Shown here piece after piece: positions 14,901 through 28,365 of a DNA stretch of 64,000 nucleotides. The stretch spans positions 5,939,605-6,003,604 of the forward strand of contig NC_090716.1 of the NCBI RefSeq assembly GCF_040954835.1. The letters are read 5' to 3'. The translations under genes were made by a program, and so were the position numbers. The notes beneath the pieces are model-generated. The model did not search any database, was not told the DNA's origin, and saw nothing but the letters and a program-made list of their open reading frames with translations. Source of the DNA: Lepisosteus oculatus (Eukaryota > Chordata > Actinopteri > Semionotiformes > Lepisosteidae). The first letter of the stretch is position 1; every line of letters begins with the position of its first letter.

Positions 14901-15909
14901 ACCTCATTCTGAATAGATTGTGCGTAATATACATACCATAAACAACTGCTCCCAGGTTATAAAAAACAAGAAACTTGAATATACTGTAGAATGAAAAAAT
15001 CCAGGAACTTAATGCTGACATGTATAGAAAGAGAGAAAATATATAGTATATATATATAAATATAGAGAGACAGACAGATATGCAAATAGCAACGTACATT
15101 ATGTCCATATTTATCTAAAGTGCCTTATATTTACACCTCACTGAAGAATGATGACTGATATTTCAGAAAAGTATAACAGATCATTTTTCCTAGGTCACCA
15201 GATGGCAACCTCTCCTCTATCTAATAGCTTTGAAAATCTGAGTCCTTGCTTGCATGGATGAAATGGTACTATTTTTCCTTCAAGAGGTCCTCTTTATATC
15301 ATTTTCTTCCTCTTTTTTTCCCCACAATTTCTTTTCCATTTTCTTCAATCTGGATAGAATCTTGATCATAAAGATTATTGACTTGAATTTATAAAAGAAT
15401 CATTTGAGGATCAAGCAATGGGCCAGGATAATGGCTGCTGAGCGGTGCAGTAGCTATGAAGTCCTAGTTTTTTCTATGGACTACTGGAGAGTACATAAAT
15501 CAAAGTATCATCTTTATTTTTTTCAAGCACTGTAGCTCACACTGGATACATTTGTTCTATTTTAACTCTGTATGACCCAGGGGTTTCAGCCTTACTGCTG
15601 TAAACAATGATTACAAAATAAATTCTACCAAGCACTGAGTAACGATTCCCTTTCCGATATGTCACAGGACAGTGGCTTTTAATTTGCTGCCTGTTTTACT
15701 GTTCAAGAGCAGATTTCACCTGTGTGGTTCGATTGACTATCCCTCAGGCATCTCTCAGCCCTCTGCGGCCCCAAAGTAAACAGGGTAGAAAACTGTTCAC
15801 ATGGCCCAGTGGGTTTGCAGTGCTTTTCGTGCTTCAGAGCTTAACATTACTGCAACAAGCTCATACTCAATGTGGGCTGTGATGCAAAGTCAAATATCTT
15901 TCTGCAAAG
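11921..15909. other. Non-coding
   Basis: No gene seen. A TA/GA-rich microsatellite lies at about 15038-15080 and a near-CTCF motif (TCACCAGATGGCAA) at 15195-15208. The segment 12700-13030 is GC-richer and may be an unrecognised old repeat. Confidence 0.5.
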
Positions 15910-16275
15910 GGGGGCGCACAGTGATGCAGTGGTTTGCATTGCTGCCTTATAGTGCTGGGGCCCTGGGTTCAAGTCTGGACCTGGGGTGCTATTCCAGGGT
16001 TTGCATGTTCTCCCGGTGTACAGTAGGTTTCCTCTGGGTGCTCCCGTTTCCTCCCACTGTCCAAAGGCATACAGTTAGTTTAACTGGTTTCTGAGAAAAC
16101 GGGACCTGGCATGAGTCTTTGTGCTTGTTTGTTTGTTTTTTGGAGTGCTTTGTGTTTGTGTCTGTGTGCGCCCTGTTTTCCTGTCCAGGATGTATCCTGC
16201 CCTGTGCCCACCATCTGCCGGAATAGGCTCTGGCTCACCCCTGACCCTGGATTGGAGCGCCTTGAAAACGTATGG
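15910..16275 (+). mobile_element. tRNA-derived SINE, near full length
   Basis: The head carries polymerase III-like promoter boxes (TGATGCAGTGG, then GGGTTCAAGTC). The body contains the segments GTTTGCATGTTCTCCC and TTTCCTCCCACTGTCC and ends with a Ctrich, CpG-bearing tail near GGATTGGAGCGCC. The same segments recur in reverse at 25995-26284, 28660-29002 and 55195-55435. It is the least eroded copy in the window. Confidence 0.7.
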
Positions 16276-16505
16276 ATGACAAGCTGCTACATTAGTGACT
16301 TTAAATATGTTAACAGACTGTTTTCTGGTTGATGTTATTTAAAAGTGGAAAGTTTGATATATTTTTCCTCCACCTACAAAAAACAGAAAGTCCACATTAG
16401 CGAAACGCAAATGGTGGAATGAGGTCTTCGGACAAATTAACTATCAGCTATTAAAGAACTAGACAGACCAAAACACCTCTTCTTGATTGTACCCATTCTT
16501 ATGTT

Positions 16506-18109
16506 ATACTGTTGATGAACAGAACTATGACATTCCCCGCTGCACAAAAAGTTTGAATTTTTTGGTACAAATTCTCAGGCTTTTGTTTCATTTCAAGGAA
16601 CAGTATTTTTATTTCTAAAATACAGTACACTGTATGTGTCGTTCAAAAAATGTATCTACAGTACTTAGACTAATGGTCCACTATATAGACCACTATAAAC
16701 CGCCATCAGCGTGACCTTTTTAAAATGATATTTAAACCACAACTATGGGTAAAAAAAACCTAAGGACACATGTCCTTTCCAATAAGACAAACAGCTTTTT
16801 CCTCAGCCCTGCCACAGATTCAATCAAATCAAAATAAGACTATAAAAGTGGCCTGTTTCCCTAGAAAGTCTTTTAATGTCATTGGTGAGTTATTACTCCT
16901 GCATACCTCAGATAACCCAGAAACTACAAGTGAATCTGAATGTCTCAAGTCATTTTTCTCATGCCAATCACAATATCAACAATGCATGAAATAGCATGGA
17001 ATCTACTGTATTTTGTGGTAGTGGCAAAGCGGAAGGATGCCATCCAATTTATTTAAGACACATCAAAAGTAATAAGGTCTATTTAAAAGCTAGATGCAAG
17101 TTGAAAGGCAACACATGTTGTTATTAGTAAAAAAATGTTAATGATTTACACTTTGATGCCTAACACATAAGCATATTCTTGTTTACCCTGATATAACACA
17201 TCATTAACTTGGAGCAAATGCACTATAAATTAGAGATGGATACAGCTAATTACTTCACAGTTTACTTTTTTGTCCCATAAAACAAATTCTGAAAATGAAA
17301 TTTTAATAAGCCAACAACAAAAGGGTCAAAAGCAAGTAATCTGTCTTCGTATTCTTTGACAAAGTTTGTCTGTACTCTGATTAATAAGGCAAAAAGGACC
17401 CTACAGTATTTTTGCTAACTCACTTCAGAGCTAGAAACAGTACATCTGAAAGTCATATATTACATACTAGATTATGAACTGCTCTCATCATGACTGTGAT
17501 GGTTATAATCTTAACACAGACGTTTTAGGTTTAACTGTTGATAAAAACATTGTGGCCTCATTTATTAAAATTGATTGGAAACTAAAGTATACTAAATCAA
17601 AGTACAGCCCTATGTGTTTCACACTTATTTCTAAAAAAGAAACAGCTTTATCAAAATATAAAATCAAAGACATGATGTATTGCCAAAGTAGGGTTCAATT
17701 TCAGATGGAACCACTGAATCATTGGTTGTCAATCTAAACATATAAATCTGTGTGATAAATTGACATTATTTTACTAAATCAAACAATTTCATTAAAATAT
17801 TATGAAGGACTTTGCAGTAACAGTGTTCTGCCCGTAATCACTAAAAAAAGTTTTAAATGGGAACTTCATATAATTCTAACAGCCAATAAATTAAATTGAA
17901 AAATAATTAGATTAGAAATCCTAGATAGGTGGCCACATTGTAGAAGAAACTAATTTCCAAACGTTGTGGTGAACATGTCATTTAGATATACACTAATATA
18001 CTTTATATGAATACTGACCATCAAAATATCATCTTATCAACTACTTATTACTTATTACCTACAAGTGAAACAAATTCCCAAGCTAATTCCCAGTAAAATA
18101 TTTTCTTTT
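16506..18109. other. Non-coding, nothing recognised
   Basis: AT-rich. The plus-strand 87-codon frame at 17474 has no supporting signals. Confidence 0.55.
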
Positions 18110-18660
18110 GGAACAGGTGCACTGACATTTTATTGAACAGGCATAACATAATTGACTACGTCTGGCAATCAACATTTTTTATCAAGAGGGTTGATCAGCG
18201 GTGGTTTATTGTGAAAGTTAGAGGCTAGTAGCATGTGTGTTCACTGCTGGAAGTAATAGAAGTTGTACATCAGTGATGCATTGCTCTGCACTGGATCCCA
18301 GATGCGCTCTTTTAGGATTTTGTCCCATTTCTCTCAAAACGCCCGGGTAAGCACGTGCCTGTTCAGTAGTTTTCTGAGCCACATGTCATTCCAGTTCATG
18401 CCGCATACTATATGTTCAATGGGGTTTGAATCTGGCAATTTATGGCTTGAATGCCTAAGTGCCGGATTCTCATCTTGGAAGAAAGCAGCTGTTACACAAG
18501 CAACATAAAAACATGGCACTTCCTGGTAGAAAGTTATCACAACAGGATGAGCCCAAAAGAAGGGCACCAAGTGAGGTCCCAAGACTTGATTGATGTACAG
18601 TAGTGACTTGCAATAATGTTGCCAGCGATCATTACAAATAGAGTTTTGTAACAACTACAG
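18110..18660 (-). mobile_element. Decayed Tc1/mariner-like transposon remnant
   Basis: The minus strand encodes a broken transposase C-terminus with LPDSNPIEHIVCGMNWNDM. This recalls the Tc1 signature PDLNPIEHLWDEL, which carries the last acidic residue of the DDE catalytic triad. The part upstream (FFQDENPALRH) resembles the segment around the second Asp. The N-terminal DNA-binding half and clear terminal inverted repeats are missing. It is inactive. Confidence 0.6.
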
Positions 18661-19189
18661 TACGTATTCCAGCATAGACAAGACAACGTGGACCTTTATA
18701 CTGTTTTGATTAACCTGTTGTACACAACAATTAGTTTATCACTCTGCACTTGTGCTCCACAATTGCAGGTGTCATATACACAAAACAGTGATTCAGTGAT
18801 TCCTAAAGAAGACTTGGTTCCCCTATTGGAGAATCCACCTGAAGTTGCTTATTCCAGCCCCCAACATAATAATATTACAAAGGCACTGTTCTCTTTATTG
18901 GCAGGGTATACTGGTTCTTTTTTTCTTTACTGATTTTTGCCTGGCTTCATATTAAACAGATTAAATCAACTCATCACCTGTTCCTCCATCAACTCTCTCT
19001 ACACTGTTAGGTGATTCTGGTGTATCATGGTCAGTAATGAATGATCAGTTAATCATAATGACACCAAAAATATTTCACCAATATCCACATTCTGGTTAAA
19101 TTTACAGTAAGTCTAATTTGATATTCGGTACAATTATTTAAAATAAAAACAATGTTAAATTATTCTTACAGAAAGATACAGGTAATGCT

Positions 19190-20060
19190 GCCAAAATAAA
19201 AGGAACACATGAGTAAATGAGTGATACAAAGCATATTGAAAGCAGGTGCTTCCACACAGGTGGTTCCTGAGTTAATTAAGCAATTAACATCCCATCATGC
19301 TCAGGGTCATGTATAAAAATGCTGGGCAGGCCCAGTTGCCAATTATTTGGGCTACCATGGCTACAAGAAGAGATCTCGGTGGCTGTAAGAGAGGGGTGAC
19401 TGTTGAGACACGTTTGTCAGGGGCTTCAGTGACAAAGACTGCTCAACTTGTGCATGTTCCATGTTCCAAGGTGATGTTGGCATGGAAGTCAGGGAGAAAG
19501 ACATCATCAACTTGGGCCAGCTGTGGATAAAAGTGCATACTCCTCAACCATGATGTCCATACATTGGTTGGAGATGCAAGGCACAACAGACAAGCAGCTC
19601 AACAAACTATGAATCAGTTGACTGCAAAATGTCAAACTAAGGCAGGTGCAGGCTGTTTCATTAAGTGCAGTCCATCAAGAATTTCACAGAGAGGGATACT
19701 ATTGTTGGATTGCAGTGTCTATTCTTATTACACCTAAAATGCGATTGAAGAGGTGCAAAGAACACAGGCAGTGGTCTGCTGAGCAGTGGGAAAAAAAGTA
19801 ATATGGAAAACACCAAATGATGGGAATTCTTGTGGAAGAATGGTGTTCCTTCCAACAGAGTTCCAGAAACTTGTAGAATCTGTTGGCAACTCACTGAAGC
19901 TGTTCCGGTGGCTTGTGGTGGCCCAACGCCCTGTTAAAATACATTATGTAGATGTATCTTTTCTTTTGGAAGTTACTGTACCTGTACATCAGCCTTTGCT
20001 AACAAAAACAGGTTGTATAGTATGGACTCCACTCACTACCTCAGTGTGAAACATTTTATT
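19190..20060 (+). mobile_element. Decayed Tc1-like transposon remnant, opposite orientation
   Basis: After a terminal-repeat-like GCCAAAATAAAAGGAACAC (about 19189-19207), the plus strand encodes a helix-turn-helix N-terminus: MATRRDLGGCKRGV and LSGASVTKTAQLVHVPCSKV (about 19357-19477). It resembles the paired-like domain of a fish Tc1 family. The frame then breaks. Later text (for example GGAAGAATGGTGTTCCTTCC near 19835) looks like the 3' half of the same gene. Many stops and frame changes make it non-functional. Confidence 0.6.
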
Positions 20061-20904
20061 TCTTATTGAGGACATAAACATTCAGCCATTATATTTCTTT
20101 GTATTGATTGGGGAGGTTATGCACAATTTCAGGATTGGATTGTTCTTGTCTTGCTCTTGCATTGCATGTAAAAATGCAGTATGATTTGCTATTATTTTCT
20201 AGCGATCAATAGCCCGTTCTGCACCACATAAAGTTCCTGGAAACCTCTGAATGACAGGATCGAATGGAGAGCAACATGAAAGGGGAATAAAACTGCTTTT
20301 CTAAAGGCAGTGACAAGCTGAAGCTCATTATATACAATTGGCTTATTAAAAGCCTTATGGGTTATTAAACTTGCTAGTTTTCTCTCCAAAGGAATCCTAT
20401 ATTTCACAAGTATAACACATTGTAGCAAATGAGCCAAGAGGGCACAATGGTCACAGAAAATGCAGACCTGAAATGACACTGACAAATTGGTGACTTTAAA
20501 CTTTAGGGCAAAAAACTTACTTTGTCATGTTAGAACTGCAGTGACCCCAGAAAAACCAAAGGGACACGTGAATAATCAACATGAAACAGAACACCACCAA
20601 CACCAGTATCTCACCTACAGCTGGACTGATTCATAGTACCTGGAAATACTGTCCATAGTTTGTGGCCAATAAGGTCATGTGCACATGTGGTCATCTCTGC
20701 ACAAATAAGGAAAGGTCACTGTACATACAGTACATACTGTATATTGTTCAGATAACCTGATGACAGAAGTTCCTAATTGAATAATACTCATTTTCAGTAA
20801 CAATCTGCTTTGCCTTATAGTAACTGATTTCTAGGAAAACACAAATTTCACCCACAGGGAGATATAGCTGGCTAAAGAAATATCTCATCTAATAACTAGT
20901 ACTT

Positions 20905-21290
20905 CCACCCAGGCATCCATCCATCTATTATCAGAATCTGCTCCTCCTGGTATGGCTGGCCAGGACTGCTTCCCAGAATTGTAGAACACATGGGGGGTAC
21001 TAATCTCTCCCAAAATGGGACAGCCTTCCTTCGCAGAAACACAGATTTATTTATGATCCGTTTTATGTTACAATTTATGATGGGACAATTTACTGTATGA
21101 TATTGAAACATACCTAGCTAGCATCCTCCTACTTTTTGGGGAGGTAAGAGAAAATGTGAGCTCAGAGAAAATCCTGGTTACTACTGGGGTGGCAGGACAT
21201 GCCAAGCCCACACGGAAGGGTAACGCAAGTTGGACTCAAACGCAGCACCTTGCCATTATGAGGCAACAGCGCCAACTGTCATGTTTTTAG
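20905..21290 (-). mobile_element. Degenerate SINE copy
   Basis: The left edge has the family tail (CATCCATCCATCTATTATC) and the right edge has the family head (GGACTCAAACGCAGCACC, then GAGGCAACAGCGCCAACTG). The middle has diverged or been replaced. Confidence 0.45.
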
Positions 21291-24174
21291 ATGCACATCA
21301 ATATGGGGGATTCATGTTTTTCTTGTGTTTGAGTTTTTTTTTTACACTCAAAAGTGGATTAAAAATAAATGATGAATAACTACGCAAACTGTCTGCCAAT
21401 AATACAGTGAGCTCTACACTGGTCTCCATGAATTTGAATCCACATAAGCCAACACCCACCTCTACCCAGAGTATACCCAAGAGACCATCAAGAATTCAGC
21501 ACTGGGTTCAGCAGATACTGTAGGTGTCATTTGCAGAAGACTTTCACTACAATGTGCAAACTAACTAACCTGTCTCTTTTCTGTTTAAACACTATTTGAA
21601 TTAATATGGATTATTTTTAATTTATAGGGGGTATACATTTAGAAGGCAAGAAAAAGAGCACAAAATTCCTTCCATAGCTGAAATTAATATCTGTGTAATA
21701 ACAGTCATTGGAAGATTATGTTCATCAAAGTTTTTGAACCTTTCGGAAGGTTCATGGCATAGCTAAAAGCCCCGGAGCCTGATGAGTGCTTGTATTTATT
21801 ACTGCGGAACACAAAATCGTTTTTTTTTTATTTCTGTATTCAATATTGAATAAGCCGTACCATTAATGTCCGGCCTACCTTCATCAGATTATGATATCTT
21901 TCATTTCTTAGCTGCCATCTGGCCAAAAACAACCCTTCATAACTGGTAATAAGTGTAGCATCTGGACAATCATGAACACAAGATGATCATCTTGTACTGT
22001 ATGCACTGAAGAACTTGAAATCACAAACATAAGTAAAACAGAGATTGTGCATTAAGTCAGCATAGTCAGAAATACAGCCATTTTATCATTATTTTGATGG
22101 AAGTTTTGACAGAAACTGACCAAGCAAGTATTTGTTCAACAAATCAAACTTTATAACTAGACCTATAATTAGACTAGACTCGACATTTTCAAATGAACAA
22201 AAAAGCATGTTAAAGGTGTGAGGACATTGCATTATGGGAATGTTTATTATCCATTTCAAACACAAATATAATCTGAAAAATGTGGTAGGCATTTTGCTCC
22301 ACTGAAACTATTGCCCTTGTAACAATGTCTTGATATCCTAAGCAAACACCTAGTTACTCATTCCTGGAAGCAACAAGCCAGAAAACAAAAAGGCCTATGT
22401 ATTATAGGTCTCATAGTACAAGATGAAACTGTTATAGCAACCTCCCTGTGTTGTGTGTGCTCAGTGCTGTGGAACGCATAGTTAAACCATAGTTCCAGCT
22501 ACGCATTCTACACAATCTAGACTAAAGAAGTGACTTGGACAATTTAGAGATTGGGAACAAGGCAGTCCTCGGTGTGTGCAGGATGATACTGTTAGATATA
22601 CTTCCACAAGACTCCCAGTGAAGTCTCTGGCCTTTTCATGTAGCAGACTTCAATAGTGTTGGCATGTACCGTGTTTGCTGGAGGCTGGGGAAGATGATGT
22701 TGATCCCCACAATCCCCTACTGCGATTTGAAGAATGGAGATAAAGCAAGCCTGCAATGGTTAAGTACAGTATCTGCGAGGGAAACTCAATGTTTTTCATA
22801 ATGGATTACAGATCTCAGCCTCCGGGACAAAGAAAAAAATAGTGGTAATGTAAACAAATGTGCCCAGTGGGTAGTGTGAAGAAAACTGTAGCTGCAAAGT
22901 ACAATTCTAACTCACTTAAACTTATTTTTGCACAAATTCTTTAACACAGGACCAAACCTTTCTTTGCAACGCATCTCTCCATACTGCAATGCCATTTGAT
23001 TACAGGATGTGCCACAGAAATCACAAAAAAATGCCTACTAACACAGAAAAAGATCAAAGTCATGGCATATAATTAATCACAATATTATTTACTTTGGAAA
23101 TCTGCCAAGAGCTAGAGGTTATCAGCTGGTACAGACTGAAATGAAGCTGAAAAATGCCTTTTAGGAAAAAGGGGAAATGCATTAATATGAGAAAGGTACA
23201 TGTAAGGAACTTTGGCTCCTTCCTATTTAAATACAGTGTTGCATCAAAAGAAATGAAACTTAAGATGACATAAATTGACTGTTTTCAAGAAGAAACAAAT
23301 ACTAATGGTGACAAATGTTTTGTAAATTATTAAACAGGAGACTGTGCTCAGATGAATATTCCAATTGCACCATAATCCAGCTGTTTTGTTAAATCTGACC
23401 ACTTTGCTCTCATTCTCAGTCACATCTAGCTTTTTTCAAAATATGGTCTTGATTCTTTGTGCTATATATTTTTATTCTGTGAAGAGAATGAGATTTCCCT
23501 ATCTATTGTATGGAGGCCAATTTCAAGACAAGCTAAAATCTGAAGGAATGGGCAAGGCTATATACAGTACCTGCTTTATATTCAAATGGAAAATTCAATG
23601 ATCTTGATGGGCATGTAGCTACTCTGCAACTTTGCTTCATCCTTTCCGTCTTGTTCCCTCTCCTCAGCAAAGGTTTCCAAGCAGATGCACACATTTTGAG
23701 GACATTTTGTGTAAAGCATATTATACTAATCTCAAGAAAAAAAATTACATTTGTGCACGCAGCAAGATGTGATGGGTAGTTTGACAACCAACAGCCATGT
23801 CAGTACAATAAGGAATTTAATATAATTTCATTTTCACACAAAAACTATTTATTTAATATGTATAATTTGCATTACAGTATTAACCAGCTTTTGTTTTCAT
23901 TAGTTTCAATACTGGATGTGTAAAACTTGTACTTGGAAGTGGGATGACCAAGTAATTAAAGATTTAACATGACGATGGTTTGCAAGCAAAGTACTGCAGT
24001 TGTAAAATGTAAGGAAGACAGACTATTATCAACAAAGTCTCCGTGTGGTTATCATAACTAATTATTTCTCCCTGCCAAAGTTATTGTTTATCTAATTATA
24101 ACTGTATTTGTGACTGAAAATAATTGTGCCTTAAAATAATTCATTGCTCTCTTTTATAGGGAATTTCAGCAGTT
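21291..24174. other. Non-coding, nothing recognised
   Basis: No exon with acceptable boundaries was found. The sequence is unique-looking and AT-rich. Confidence 0.5.
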
Positions 24175-24334
24175 TTACAAAACTAAAGAGCAAACCCTTC
24201 CATCCCTCAGCTCATTGGTGAAGTACCAGTGGTGTCTGCCTGAAGGATACTTCAGTACTCTCCATTTAGCACCTTTAGGGAATGAATGATTGTCAAGGAG
24301 AAGAACAATTTCACTCAAGCACACTCTTTGAAAT
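24175..24334 (-). other. Exon-like open stretch of unknown nature
   Basis: After an acceptor-like CTGTATGTAG the minus strand is open for about 52 codons (including HSFPKGAKWRVLKYPSGRHH) to a stop at 24175. It lies downstream of the terminal exon at 25159, so it would belong to another gene, an alternative end, or a decayed repeat. No matching partner exon was found. Confidence 0.2.
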
Positions 24335-25158
24335 CTACATACAGTTATAAAAAAGAAGAAGAGTATGTCAGTCACTAATATATTACTTTGAAAATGATAA
24401 AATATGAAAATCAATACAATGTAAGACATTAGACACCTCATCATTTGTTTTAAGTTATATGTTATACATATGGACAATGTCAGGCCAAAATCATTGATTG
24501 ACTCTTGCACATCTTGCTATTGGTACTTAAAGGCATTTTCTGCATGGACCCATGCAATTCTTGTCACACAGTTACTGTATACAGTATTTGATATGTACAG
24601 TGCAGCCCATAAGGAAATACTGGGTTTAATGGCATATATCATACCAACTTATTTCTTCATAAGGAGTTTGAAATACTTGGAAAAAATAATCAATAAAACA
24701 AGAAGCTTATTATCATACTGTTTTTCCTCTGTCTCCTTCATTGCAAGACACAGATGTATATACTGTACATCAATGCACTTCACTCTAGTTTTATAAGGAT
24801 AATCAAAATTAAATGTTAAGAAGACCAAGTGTCCAAGGATACTTCATTGCTGTGTGGAGTTTCTGAATTTCCAACTAATCAAATGAGTGATTTCAATTCC
24901 CAGACTGATCTATTAGGCTGCAATCTGAAATGCAGCCTGACTTAGTTTCTGGACCTTTGCTGTGCTCGGCAGGAGGGCAAATATCCCTGGAGACAGCATC
25001 ATAGGCGAACGTCTTGAGGGAGATGGGATGAGAGATGATTTAATGCCAAATGTACAGATGGTTTCTAAACAGAAGCAAGCCCAGAAATCGTGGAATTCGG
25101 AAGCAGCAGTAAGCTCAAATGGTTCTCAATCTTGCTGCGGTTCACACAGAAAGGATTT

Positions 25159-25295
25159 TTAAATTAGTTGTGTAAACTGCAATCCTTGGTTTCTAAGTGC
25201 CCCTTCAATTCTTTCAGTATTTTTAACAACGTCTTCATAATATTCATGTTGCAGCTTTTTCTCAGTGCAATCCATTAGTCTCAAACTTTCTGTTC
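25159..25295 (-). CDS. Candidate terminal coding exon of an unidentified small protein
   Basis: A strong acceptor (CCCCTGTTTTTTTAG) opens 137 nt that read without interruption to TAA at 25159. The peptide contains TESLRLMDCTEKKLQHEYY and VKNTERIEGALRNQG. It is charged, helix-prone and unlike the low-complexity noise of neighbouring frames. An ATTAAA polyadenylation variant lies about 115 nt past the stop (25039-25044). The exon needs one base from the previous exon. The candidate first exon at 31706-31730 ends with exactly one base of a codon, so the two could belong together. The family is not recognised. Confidence 0.45.
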
Positions 25296-25929
25296 CTAAA
25301 AAAACAGGGGAAATTGCAATTCTTGCTTCCACAGCCCTTATATCCTGTGACAGCAACACTGGTTACTATCATGAAGTCTACTGTATGTGAAAACACAACA
25401 CCGTCAAGTCATTCTAAAACCTTCATTAAAAAATGAAGGCTATTTTCAAGATGCTTTAGAGAGTAAAAACTAACAAAGCCTAACTCTTTTGTAGTTCAAT
25501 GACATCTTCAATTAACATAATTATAGTTTTAATTTATTTAATCTTGATACATGTTTGTAGGGATGTCTAGTCTGATCAGATGCAAATAAAGACTAATTTC
25601 TTCATCCTTTAGTACCAATGTGTTCAGAAATGTGGTACTGACAACAAGATCAGTGGGTAGCCCAATTTAAAATTATAAAGCTTTTTTTATTTGTGATATG
25701 AGGTAAATTTCATGTGAGAACTCATAGGCAAAATAAAAACATTAAACTGCAATTCTACCAATGATGCCTCAACAGAACATTTAATGAAATATTCACATTT
25801 ATTTGATAGGGCAGAAAAACCAAACACATTTAGTTTATTTTTATATATACACAAATTAAGTCAATAACCTTTTTAATTTGACTCAGTTATACATAAAAGG
25901 CCAATCCATAAAACTTCAGATCGATTGCA

Positions 25930-25998
25930 GGATAAATCAATGATATATATATATACTGTACAGTATATACACTGTACTGTACATACAGTACAGTAATT
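25930..25998. repeat. TA/TACTGTA microsatellite-like tract
   Basis: A run of TA dinucleotides passes into overlapping TACTGTA and TACAGTA units with self-complementary character. It directly abuts the SINE at 25995. Confidence 0.7.
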
Positions 25999-26284
25999 AT
26001 CGACCCATTTTCTAACCTCTTCATCCAATTCAGGGTCACGAGGTGGAATACACCTGGAGAAGACATCAGTCCATTTCAGGGCACACAGAGACAAGCTCAC
26101 ACCACGGCCAGTTTTCCCAGAAGCCAACTGGACTGTGGGAGGAAACCAGAGCACCTGGAGAATCCCACATGAATATGGGGAGAACATACAAACTCCACAC
26201 AGATGGCACCCCAAGTCTGGAATTGAACCCGGGGCCCCAGTGCAGCAAGGCAGCAATGCTAACCACTGTGCCACACTGCGCCAA
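25995..26284 (-). mobile_element. SINE copy, same family as 15910
   Basis: The inverse complement of the family head is seen at its right end (AATTGAACCCGGGGCCCCAG), and the core GACTGTGGGAGGAAACCAGA at about 26132. Frames read through it are repeat-derived, not genes. A TACTGTA-rich microsatellite abuts its left end. Confidence 0.7.
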
Positions 26285-27539
26285 ACCTAAGAGAACAAAA
26301 TTTTATTATTTTACACTAATGGGTAGAATACATGCCTTAAGAAAGAATATCTCTTCCAAGCTATATCAGCTGCATAACACTAAAACAGCACTGTTGATGA
26401 GAAACTACATTTGTTCTATCTCATTTAAAAACAACAACAAAATTGTACAATGTGCTTGTGGTTACTGGCTCTTTGGTTCTGTGTCTGTTATTAAAACATT
26501 AACTAATGAGTACTGCTGATTACCACCAAGGGGTATTATTGCAATAAATTATATTTGTATTTGGAGTGATGCAAAATAGAACCATATTGATGATTGACAG
26601 CTTTACGTAATTTAAACACCATAATTGAAATCGCAACTCTTTGCTGGGAGCAAAACGCTTTTAAAAACAAAATGTAGCCTACACTTCATCACAGCCAATC
26701 TGCATATATTATAGTGGAGACAGGCTTATGTGTGGTAAACATAAACAATTGCCACTGAAATTCATTTCTCTAGAATAAACATCATATTGATTTCATACAA
26801 GTCAGAGAATGTAAGGTAAATCTCAGTTTAACTCGCATGACCTCTGTGGTGATCTGACTGCAGGATGTGATTATACCAATGGGAATCTTTGGATTTTTTG
26901 AACTTCTTAGTTGATCAATCTAATTTCTTCACATATTCAATGTCATAAATATAGGACCTTTTAAATTATATATATATAAAGTTGCAGCTACATGTTATTA
27001 GGGTGATCCCATGGACTGAAGACCTGAAAAACTACATTAAGTAGAAAAACTGGGGAACATTAGAGATACAGTAATACTACAGGTTAAAGGGAAATAACCA
27101 ACAAGCACAAGAGCATTTATATTTGTTTAACCAAACAACTGTTATTAAAATGTTTTAGCTATTTTAATTTAACTACAAAATAATCTAATTCACTCTTACT
27201 ACCTATAGGAACAATATGATATATAAAACAAAAAGTGTATAAGGTCACATCTGATTTCTGCATCTTTTGTGTTTTACTGTACAGAAAAGCAATTCTGTTT
27301 CTACAGTGTACATTTTCTACAACAAAAGAACTCTATGCTATAGGTACAAAAATAATCAATGAACAGTTTAATGGAGTAGCTATTTTATCCAACACATATT
27401 CCTTTAATTAGCTAATTTCAGAAAAGAAAATATCAAAAACATTTTGATTTGATCGCTGCAGGCAAACTTAAAAGATATCTATGCTTGCATTATCTGTAAG
27501 TCTTTTTTCTCCTTGTCTGGCTGCATGGACTAAGCAAGA

Positions 27540-27795
27540 CTGAAATAACATGACTGCTCAGTCCTTCGACAGGATAGGTCCATTACAGGGTAAGAGAAAA
27601 AGGGACAAGTAAGAACGACCACTGAATTCTAGCCAATATATCTATCTATTGGAAGTAAGGGGAACCCAGATTAGCAAGAAAAAAAAAACCCATATGAACA
27701 TGAGGAAAACATACAGTATAGTCTCCACAAAGTCAGTGGGATGCATTGGACCCAGGACACTGGAGCAGTGAGGTACTGTACCAGTGTTGAATTTC
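27540..27795 (-). mobile_element. Degenerate SINE copy
   Basis: Weak resemblance to the same family: GAGGAAAACATACAGTATAG followed by a decayed head with GGACCCAGGACACTGGAGCA. It is heavily mutated and its limits are approximate. Confidence 0.35.
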
Positions 27796-28365
27796 ACAGC
27801 ACTTAAAAGTTGAACAGTAAGGAATGAATGCAGAATAGAACAATGAAATTGTTTACTGAAGTGATAGCACAAGAGTTTAACAGTTGTCATAACAGGAAAT
27901 ATGGGTCAATGTTACCAGCAAGAATAATCAAGCAAGTGTCACATTTTCTAACTCATGAGTCACTGTGAACGCTACAGTACTTAACCAGAAAATCCTAATC
28001 CTTGTGTCTCAATGATTTCGTAAGCCTTACCACAACTTTGTATATAGTGGAATAATTCCAAAAGACTTCAATGACTAAGCTTACACTAATTCTGAGATTT
28101 AATTACATGCCTTTATGACTCTGAAAACATATGATTATATAACAAAGTGGACTAAAATATATTTAAAAATTATCGCATCAATGAACTGAAATGGTATGTT
28201 GTGAAACAAATAAACAAAACATTGACAGTGCAAATCCATTCCTACACAATGTTCACATATAAAAAAATAATTTAGAAAACTTGTCACCAAACAAATTGCA
28301 GACAGATTTATTTCATTTGCATGGCAAGTCAATTCATCCCCAAAAATATATATTACATTATGGAA

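Noticed and set aside
15038..15080. Microsatellite considered as a regulatory element
   Set aside because: A simple TA/GA tract with no associated gene.
15940..15985. tRNA-like promoter boxes
   Set aside because: They are part of a SINE head. No cloverleaf-forming tRNA gene is present.
25873..26274. 133-codon minus-strand open frame
   Set aside because: It reads through the same SINE. Similar peptides appear in the other SINE copies.
26043..26519. 158-codon plus-strand open frame
   Set aside because: Most of it is the reverse complement of a SINE; the peptide reflects repeat sequence.
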